Source of the DNA: a bacterium | GTDB taxonomy: Bacteria > UBP15 > UBA6099 > DSWB01 | Direction of reading: 5' to 3' | DNA: 18,664 nucleotides | Assembly (NCBI GenBank): GCA_020061125.1 | Contig: JAGUYV010000314.1 | Coordinates: 1 to 18,664 of the forward strand | In this document: positions 13,596 through 18,664 of the stretch, one piece after another | How the letters are laid out: every line of letters starts with the position of its first letter | Numbering within the stretch: position 1 is the stretch's first letter | Program-made: the position numbers and the translations under genes | The notes under the pieces: model-generated | What the model was told of the DNA's origin: nothing | Databases searched by the model: none | What the model saw: only the letters and a program-made list of their open reading frames with translations

Positions 13596-16085
13596 ATGAG
13601 CAAAGACATCAGGAAGGTGGCGGTTCTGGGATCCGGCGTCATGGGTTGCGCCATCGCTTGCCATCTGGCCAACTGCGGCATCCCCGCCCTGATGCTTGAC
13701 ATCGTTCTGCCCCTGTCGGACGATGACAAAGCCAAGGGCGTCAAGGAAACCGACCCGGCTCACCGCAACAAGCTCTCCGCGGGCGCGCTGGCAAAGGCTC
13801 TGGCCGCAAAGCAGCCCATGTCCCCCCTGTACGTGAACAAAAATGCGCAGCTCATTGAAGTCGGAAACTTCACCGACGACATGCACCGCATCGCCGAGTG
13901 CGACTGGGTTGTGGAAGTTGTTCTCGAACGCATGGACATCAAGAAAAAGGTGTTCGCCCAGGTGGCCGAGTACTGGAAGCCCGGCATGATCGTCACTTCC
14001 AACACATCCGGTCTGCCCATCAAGGAAATGGCTTCCGAAATGCCCGCGGAGATGAAGAAGCACTTCTTCGTCACGCACTTCTTCAACCCAGTTCGCCACA
14101 TGAAACTTCTGGAATTCGTGCTCGGCGAAGACACGGATCCCCAGATCGCCTCGGCCCTGGCCGAATTCGGCGAAAAGGTTCTGGGCAAGGGCATCGTCAT
14201 CGGCAAGGACACCCCCAACTTCGTGGCCAACCGCATCGGCGTGTACGGCATCATGGCCGTGCTCAAGCACATGCAGGACATGGACATGCGCTTCGATGAG
14301 ATTGACGCCATCGCCGGCCCGCCCATGGGCCGCCCCAAGAGCGCCGTGTTCCGCACTGCCGACCTCGTGGGCCTCGACACCTTCAGCCATGTGTCCACCA
14401 CAGTGTACGACCTGTGCCCGGACGACGAGCAGCGCGATGTGTTCAAGGTTCCCGACTTCATGAAGAAGATGGTCGAGAACGGCTGGCTGGGCAACAAGTC
14501 CGGCCAGGGTTTCTACAAGAAGGACAAGGTTGACGGCAAGAAGGCGTTCTTCATTCTCGACTACAAAACCATGGAATACATCCCGAGCGCGAAAGCCGAT
14601 TTCGCCTCGGTCAAGAAAGCCAAGAAAGTGGACGGCGTGGGCGAGCGCATCAAGACCCTGGTGAACGGCGACGACAAGGCCGCCGAATTCGCCTGGAAAG
14701 CCGTGCGCGACAGCGTGATCTACTCCTGCAACCGCATCCCCGAGATCGCCGACGATGTGGTCAACATTGACAACGGCATGAAGTGGGGCTTTGCCTGGGA
14801 CATGGGTCCGTTCGAGACAGCGGACGCCATCGGAACCAAGGACATGGTCAAGCGCATCAAGGCCGACGGCCTCGAAGTGCCCAAGATTCTCGACGAAGCC
14901 GCCAAAAAGGGCGGGTTCTACAAGAAAATCGGCCCGGTTCTCAACTACCTCGACGCCGAGACCTTCACCTACAAGCCCGTTCCGCAGACGGCCCTGCAGT
15001 TGAACACCAACCAGTTGTCCGAGCGGGTTCAGGGCGCGGTCAAGTATCTCACCGACCCGGCCAGCAAGAAAATCTCCATCGCCGCCCTGTACGAGGCCGG
15101 CAAGTGCTTCGCCCGCAACGCAGGCGCCAGCTTGCTGGACATGGGCGACGGCGTGTGCCTTCTCGAGTTCCACACCTACAAGGGCATGAACCCCGTGGAT
15201 GCGGACATCATCATGATGATGATGCAGTGCGTGGAAGAAGTGCAGAAGCGCGGCTTCGTGGGCGTGGTCGTGGGCAACCAGGGCCAGAACTTCTCCGTGG
15301 GCGCCAACCTTCTGATGCTGCTCATGGAAGCCCGCCAGAAGAACTGGGACAATGTGGAAAAAGCTTCCAAGGGCCTGCAGGATGCGGCCATGCTGCTGAA
15401 ATACGCGCCGTTCCCGGTTGTGACCGCTCCGTTCGGCATGGTGCTGGGCGGCGGCTACGAAGTGGCGTCCCAGGGCGACATGATCTGCGCCGCGGCCGAG
15501 ACCTATCCGGGTCTGGTCGAAGTGGGCGTGGGCGTGCTCCCCGCAGGCGGCGGCTGCAAGGAAATGCTGCTGCGCCACACCGAGCAGGCCAACGGCAACA
15601 AGAACGAACCCTCGACCTTCAACTTCGTGCGCAACGCGTTCGAGAGCATCGCCATGGCCAAGGTCGCCATGAATGCGCAGCAGGCCATCGAGTGGGGCAT
15701 GTTCCGGCCCACCGACCATGTGAGCATCAACAAGGACTATCTGCTGGACGACGCCAAGCAGCTCGTGCTGGGCATGGCCCGCGCCGGGTACAATCCCAAG
15801 TCCCCCAAGAAAGACATCCGCATGCCCGGCCGCCAGTACTACGCCGCGTTCCTCAACGCCATCTGGACCATGCAGCAGGGCAACTACATCAGCGAGCACG
15901 ACGCGCTGATCGCCAAGAAAGTGGCCAAGGTCCTCACCGGCGGCGACATCGCCACCAACGCCATCATGACCGAGCAGGACATCCTCGACATGGAGCGCGA
16001 AGCGTTCGTCAGCCTCTGCGGCACCGAGAAAACACAGGATCGCATGCAGTACATGCTGCAGAACAACAAGCCGCTCCGCAACTGA
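13596..16085 (+). CDS. fadN: FadN-type bifunctional 3-hydroxyacyl-CoA dehydrogenase / enoyl-CoA hydratase
   Basis: This 829-residue enzyme should catalyse the middle two steps of fatty-acid beta-oxidation: hydration of enoyl-CoA and NAD-dependent oxidation of the 3-hydroxyacyl-CoA. The dehydrogenase is N-terminal: a Rossmann dinucleotide motif VLGSGVMG (GxGxxG at residues 12-17), the catalytic histidine in THFFNP (H161), and a C-terminal dehydrogenase region around 195-410. A crotonase domain follows: oxyanion segment NFSVGANL (565-572) and both catalytic glutamates (E622 in GGGYEVA, E642 in GLVEVGVGVLP), spaced 20 residues as in crotonase. This order is that of Bacillus FadN, the reverse of E. 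coli FadB. ATG 13596 has AGGAGGA 5 bases upstream. It is followed by the thiolase gene after 44 bases. Confidence 0.92.
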   Translation: MSKDIRKVAVLGSGVMGCAIACHLANCGIPALMLDIVLPLSDDDKAKGVKETDPAHRNKLSAGALAKALAAKQPMSPLYVNKNAQLIEVGNFTDDMHRIAECDWVVEVVLERMDIKKKVFAQVAEYWKPGMIVTSNTSGLPIKEMASEMPAEMKKHFFVTHFFNPVRHMKLLEFVLGEDTDPQIASALAEFGEKVLGKGIVIGKDTPNFVANRIGVYGIMAVLKHMQDMDMRFDEIDAIAGPPMGRPKSAVFRTADLVGLDTFSHVSTTVYDLCPDDEQRDVFKVPDFMKKMVENGWLGNKSGQGFYKKDKVDGKKAFFILDYKTMEYIPSAKADFASVKKAKKVDGVGERIKTLVNGDDKAAEFAWKAVRDSVIYSCNRIPEIADDVVNIDNGMKWGFAWDMGPFETADAIGTKDMVKRIKADGLEVPKILDEAAKKGGFYKKIGPVLNYLDAETFTYKPVPQTALQLNTNQLSERVQGAVKYLTDPASKKISIAALYEAGKCFARNAGASLLDMGDGVCLLEFHTYKGMNPVDADIIMMMMQCVEEVQKRGFVGVVVGNQGQNFSVGANLLMLLMEARQKNWDNVEKASKGLQDAAMLLKYAPFPVVTAPFGMVLGGGYEVASQGDMICAAAETYPGLVEVGVGVLPAGGGCKEMLLRHTEQANGNKNEPSTFNFVRNAFESIAMAKVAMNAQQAIEWGMFRPTDHVSINKDYLLDDAKQLVLGMARAGYNPKSPKKDIRMPGRQYYAAFLNAIWTMQQGNYISEHDALIAKKVAKVLTGGDIATNAIMTEQDILDMEREAFVSLCGTEKTQDRMQYMLQNNKPLRN

Positions 16086-16129
16086 TGGAGCTGCAATTTG
16101 GAGACAAAGACTAAATCCGGAGGTTCACT

Positions 16130-17302
16130 ATGAGTAGAGAAGCAGTCATCGTTTCCACGGTTCGGACGGCTGTCGGTCGCGCGAAAAAAGGCACCCTCAA
16201 GGACACCCGCGCCGACGATCTGGCCGGAATCGTGTTCAATGAAGCCATCAAGCGCGCGGGCATCAAGGCCGAGCAGGTGGAAGATGTCATCATGGGCTGC
16301 GCCATGCCCGAAGCCAGCCTGGGCATGAATGTGGCCCGCATCGCCGTCATGGCCGCGGGACTCCCCGACGATGTCCCCGGCGTGACCGTCAACAGGTTCT
16401 GTTCCTCGGGTCTCGAAGCCATCGGCATCGCAGCCGCCAAGATCATGGCCGGCTGGAACGACATCATCATCGCCGGCGGCCTCGAATCCATGACCATGGT
16501 TCCCATGGGAGGATTCACCCCCGAACTCAACCCCAAACTGGCCGAGGAATATCCCGAAGCCTATTGCCCCATGGGCATCACTGCGGAAAATGTAGCCACC
16601 CGCTACAACATCACCCGCGAAATGCAGGACGAGTTCGCTTACAACTCGCACATGAAAGCAGCGCAGGCTCTCAAAGACGGCGTGTTCAAGGACCAGATCG
16701 CCCCGGTCAAGACCCGCGTGTGGAAGGAAGGCAAGGGCTGGCAGGAGGTCACCTTCGAAGTGGACGAATGCCCGCGCCCCGAAACCACCATGGAAGGGCT
16801 CGCCAAGCTGAAACCCGTGTTCCGGCTGGGCGGCAGCGTGACCGCCGGCAACTCCAGCCCCATGAACGACGGCGCCGCCTGCTCCGTGCTCATGAGCAAG
16901 GAAAAAGCCAAGGAACTGGGCCTCAAGCCCATGGCCACTTTCCGCTTCCTGTCGTCCGTGGGCTGCAAGCCGGACGAAATGGGCGTCGGCCCCCTGTACG
17001 CGATCCGCGATCTCATGAAGCGCACCGGCCTGAATGTCAACGACATCAAGACCTACGAGATCAACGAAGCCTTCGCGTCCCAGGCCCGCTACTGCTGCGA
17101 AGAGCTTGGTCTGGACATGTCCACCGTGAACAAAAACGGCGGCGCCATCGCCTTGGGCCACCCCCTGGGCTGCACCGGCGGCAAGCTCACCACCCAGTGC
17201 GTGTATGAAGCCATCGCCAGCAAGAGCCAGTACGGCGTGGTTTCCATGTGCATCGGCGGCGGCATGGGCGCGGCTGGCCTGTTCGAAATCGAGAAATACT
17301 GA
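16130..17302 (+). CDS. fadA: Acetyl-CoA acyltransferase (3-ketoacyl-CoA thiolase) FadA
   Basis: This 390-residue thiolase would carry out the last beta-oxidation step, cleaving 3-ketoacyl-CoA to acetyl-CoA and a shortened acyl-CoA. The nucleophilic cysteine is C91 in [12 protein letters not shown]. The catalytic histidine is H344 in [14 protein letters not shown], and the acid/base cysteine is C374 in [14 protein letters not shown]. The NEAFASQ motif (about 313-319) is also intact. Length is standard for the family. CGGAGG lies 7 bases before the ATG. The close linkage to fadN, with shared promoter and a strong terminator behind, indicates a beta-oxidation operon; a biosynthetic acetoacetyl-CoA thiolase is the alternative but is less likely here. 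No acyl-CoA dehydrogenase or ligase gene is in the window. Confidence 0.94.
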   Translation: MSREAVIVSTVRTAVGRAKKGTLKDTRADDLAGIVFNEAIKRAGIKAEQVEDVIMGCAMPEASLGMNVARIAVMAAGLPDDVPGVTVNRFCSSGLEAIGIAAAKIMAGWNDIIIAGGLESMTMVPMGGFTPELNPKLAEEYPEAYCPMGITAENVATRYNITREMQDEFAYNSHMKAAQALKDGVFKDQIAPVKTRVWKEGKGWQEVTFEVDECPRPETTMEGLAKLKPVFRLGGSVTAGNSSPMNDGAACSVLMSKEKAKELGLKPMATFRFLSSVGCKPDEMGVGPLYAIRDLMKRTGLNVNDIKTYEINEAFASQARYCCEELGLDMSTVNKNGGAIALGHPLGCTGGKLTTQCVYEAIASKSQYGVVSMCIGGGMGAAGLFEIEKY

Positions 17303-17337
17303 ACCGCGGCAAACGCCGCATCACCATGATTCACTCT

Positions 17338-17377
17338 CGGGAGTCCCCGCAATCCGGGGGCTCCCGGTTTCTTTTCT
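17338..17377 (+). terminator. Strong intrinsic terminator after fadA
   Basis: A 12-base-pair stem (17338-17349 with 17355-17366, one T-G pair, 5-base loop) is followed by GTTTCTTTTCT. It ends the fadN-fadA unit about 35 bases after the stop codon and isolates the next unit. Confidence 0.9.
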
Positions 17378-17378
17378 G

Positions 17379-17405
17379 CAAAAATACCGTCCAATACGCC
17401 GATAT
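17379..17405 (+). promoter_or_regulatory. Sigma-28-like promoter for the sugar-modification genes
   Basis: GCCGATAT (17398-17405) matches the sigma-28/sigma-D -10 element at 7 or 8 of 8 positions. It is preceded at the correct 11-base spacing by CAAAAATA (17379-17386), a partial match (the AAA core) to TAAAGTTT. Transcription would start near 17412, at or next to the ATG of the acetyltransferase gene, so the message may be leaderless or nearly so. Confidence 0.5.
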
Positions 17406-17411
17406 TACTTT

Positions 17412-17951
17412 ATGGGCCAACATGTTTCGGACATGCCTTTGCGCGTGCGCCTGGTTCCGTTCTCGCGCCGCCACCTGGAGGATACCCTCACTTGGGTGAA
17501 CCTGCCGGAACTCTCGCATTTCACCGGCACTCTGTTCCCGGTGTCCCGCGCCGCACATTACAAGTGGTTCAACCAATTGAAAGACGACCCTCTGCGCCGC
17601 TGGTTCGCCATCGAGGCTGACGGTGCGCACTGCGGCAACACAGGCGTCAAGAGGCTGGACACGGAAAACCGCTGCGCGGAACTGTTTATTTACATCGGCG
17701 GCGAACAGTTCCGCGGATGCGGCATCGGCGTGCGGGCCACGGAGCAGCTCACCGAGTGGTGCTTCGGCCTTCTCGGACTGCATCGCGTGTTTGCGCAGGT
17801 CTTCGCCTACAACGCCGCGGCGCTGGCATGTTACGAACGCGCCGGATTCGCGCGCGAGGCCGTGCTGCGCGAACACTATTTCCACCAGGGGCGGCGGCAT
17901 GATCAAATCGTGCTCGCCCGCGTGAATCATGGTGTATACGGATCACAATAA
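17412..17951 (+). CDS. GNAT-family N-acetyltransferase, PseH/RimL-like
   Basis: The product (179 residues from ATG 17412) has the GNAT fold. It starts with an RVRLVPFSRRHLEDTLTWVN segment typical of RimJ/RimL and PseH relatives, then has HYKWFNQLKDDPLRRWFAIE. The acetyl-CoA loop is FRGCGIGVRA at about residues 100-109 and the C-terminal GNAT motif is NAAALACYERAGF (134-146). PseH-type enzymes acetylate a 4-amino sugar nucleotide on the way to pseudaminic acid, used to glycosylate flagellin. The overlapping SpsF-family gene supports a sugar role over a ribosomal-protein role. ATG 17433 is an alternative start; neither has a clear Shine-Dalgarno, and a sigma-28-like promoter ends just upstream. 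The exact substrate is inference. Confidence 0.75.
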   Translation: MGQHVSDMPLRVRLVPFSRRHLEDTLTWVNLPELSHFTGTLFPVSRAAHYKWFNQLKDDPLRRWFAIEADGAHCGNTGVKRLDTENRCAELFIYIGGEQFRGCGIGVRATEQLTEWCFGLLGLHRVFAQVFAYNAAALACYERAGFAREAVLREHYFHQGRRHDQIVLARVNHGVYGSQ

Positions 17952-18609
17952 AACCGTGGCGGTCGTGCTGGCCCGCATGGGGTCCACGCGCATGCCGGGA
18001 AAGGTGGCCCGGCAGTTTTCATCCGGACTGTCCATGCTTCAGCTTCTGATCCGCCGTCTCAAGCGCTGCTCCACGCTCGACTCCATTGTCATCGCATATC
18101 CATACCTGAATGAAAGCCAGCCCATCGCGCGCATCGCGGCCGTCGAGGGCGTGCTCACGAGCGGCGGCAGCGAGCACGATGTGCTCGACCGTTTCTATAA
18201 AGCCGCGCTCGGCCGCCGCGCGGGCATCATCGCGCGCGTATGCGCCGACAATCCGCTCACAGACCCCGTGGTCATTGATCGCTGCGTCGAGGAATTCCAT
18301 GCAAAACGCCCCGATTATCTGATCCCCACGGGCGTACCCCTGGGAACCTTCGCGGAAATCATGTCCCTGAACGCCCTGCAGCACGCGTGGGACAACGCCA
18401 CGGATCCGGGCGACCGCGAGCATGTCACACCTTTCATCCGGCGCGACAAAAAGAATCTCACCCACAGCGAACTGCGCTGGCCCCCGGTGCGATGGATTCA
18501 CGATCGCCTCACTGTGGACACCGAGGCGGATTTCAACAAGGTGGACGCCATTATCCGGCGCTCCGGCGGCGACGGCGTCTGGATTTCTCTCGAAGACCTC
18601 AAGACATGA
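17929..18609 (+). CDS. SpsF-family cytidylyltransferase
   Basis: The 226-residue product resembles the SpsF / acylneuraminate cytidylyltransferase family, which activates acidic sugars as CMP derivatives. The signature VVLARMGSTRMPGKV (about residues 12-26) holds the nucleotide-binding R, K and G residues. It is followed by SGGSEHDVLDRFYKAAL, RVCADNPLTDPVVID and, near the C-terminus, RLTVDTEADF, all hallmarks of SpsF proteins. The frame overlaps the acetyltransferase by 23 bases; GTG 17956, just after the acetyltransferase stop, is an alternative start that would remove nine residues. The stop overlaps the next start codon (ATGA). With the neighbours it suggests activation of a nonulosonate-like sugar, possibly for flagellin; the sugar itself cannot be told. 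Confidence 0.82.
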   Translation: MVYTDHNKTVAVVLARMGSTRMPGKVARQFSSGLSMLQLLIRRLKRCSTLDSIVIAYPYLNESQPIARIAAVEGVLTSGGSEHDVLDRFYKAALGRRAGIIARVCADNPLTDPVVIDRCVEEFHAKRPDYLIPTGVPLGTFAEIMSLNALQHAWDNATDPGDREHVTPFIRRDKKNLTHSELRWPPVRWIHDRLTVDTEADFNKVDAIIRRSGGDGVWISLEDLKT

Positions 18610-18664
18610 CCGCAGCCAACAAAACACTCCTTGTCATCGGCGCAGGCGTGTTGCAGGCGCCCGC
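18606..18664 (+). CDS. Start of a protein cut by the window edge, possibly ATP-grasp family
   Basis: An ATG at 18606 overlaps the preceding stop by 4 bases, and the frame is open to the window edge. The 19 visible residues (MTAANKTLLVIGAGVLQAP) have a beta strand followed by a GAG loop, like the N-terminus of PylC/carbamoyl-phosphate-synthase-like ATP-grasp proteins ('LLVIGAG.LQ.P'). SpsF and acetyltransferase genes are often followed by such ligases in surface-sugar clusters. Too little is visible for more than a guess. Confidence 0.45.
   Translation, partial: MTAANKTLLVIGAGVLQAP

Noticed and set aside
13575-15899. A 774-residue open frame on the minus strand across fadN.
   Set aside because: It mirrors the strongly supported fadN codons, has a low-complexity H/V/G/L-rich composition, no ribosome site and no recognisable family. 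It is a GC-rich shadow frame, as are the long minus frames across flgG, flgI, flgL and fadA.
1-18664. CRISPR arrays, tRNA or rRNA genes, insertion sequences and phage genes.
   Set aside because: I saw no regularly spaced repeats, tRNA- or rRNA-like sequence, transposase or integrase frames, or flanking terminal repeats.

Overview
The window is a GC-rich bacterial segment dominated by a late/rod flagellar cluster. L-ring (FlgH) and P-ring (FlgI) genes show a diderm, motile bacterium. The FlgJ without a muramidase domain, the FliW-CsrA-flagellin module and the FadN-type (dehydrogenase-first) beta-oxidation enzyme would fit a deltaproteobacterial-type lineage or a related candidate phylum, but I cannot fix the taxon from sequence alone.

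Layout. Positions 1-235 (minus strand) hold the N-terminus of a divergent gene, probably a FliK-like hook-length protein. From 494 to 9785 the plus strand carries flgF, flgG, flgA, flgH, flgI, flgJ, a CgeB-type glycosyltransferase, flgN and flgK. flgL (9887-11122) follows behind a textbook sigma-28 promoter. Next come fliW, csrA and a short flagellin gene (12300-13175) that ends at a strong intrinsic terminator. A 420-base intergenic stretch contains a sigma-70-like promoter, a perfect CRP-type palindrome, a second terminator and a second promoter. It precedes fadN-fadA (fatty-acid beta-oxidation), which are closed by another strong terminator. The right end starts a new unit with a sigma-28-like promoter: a PseH/RimL-like GNAT acetyltransferase, an SpsF-family cytidylyltransferase and the first codons of what may be an ATP-grasp enzyme. 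This looks like the start of a flagellin-sugar (nonulosonate-type) pathway.

How it works together (inference). FlgF/FlgG build the rod, FlgA/H/I the P and L rings, FlgJ caps the rod, FlgN chaperones the hook-filament junction proteins FlgK/FlgL, and flagellin forms the filament. CsrA probably represses flagellin translation, because CsrA-type GGA motifs lie in a leader hairpin and over the flagellin Shine-Dalgarno. FliW would antagonise CsrA, itself titrated by flagellin. The fliW leader has similar motifs, suggesting autoregulation. The glycosyltransferase embedded in the flg operon and the sugar genes at the right edge suggest that the filament is glycosylated and that the sugar genes belong to the late flagellar regulon.

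The most interesting points are the candidate ~97-nt transcript with a CRP-like operator upstream of fadN, the visible CsrA sites, the sigma-28 link to the sugar genes, the glycosyltransferase inside the flg operon, and a FlgH without any cysteine. Nothing here amounts to a clearly new defence or mobile system.
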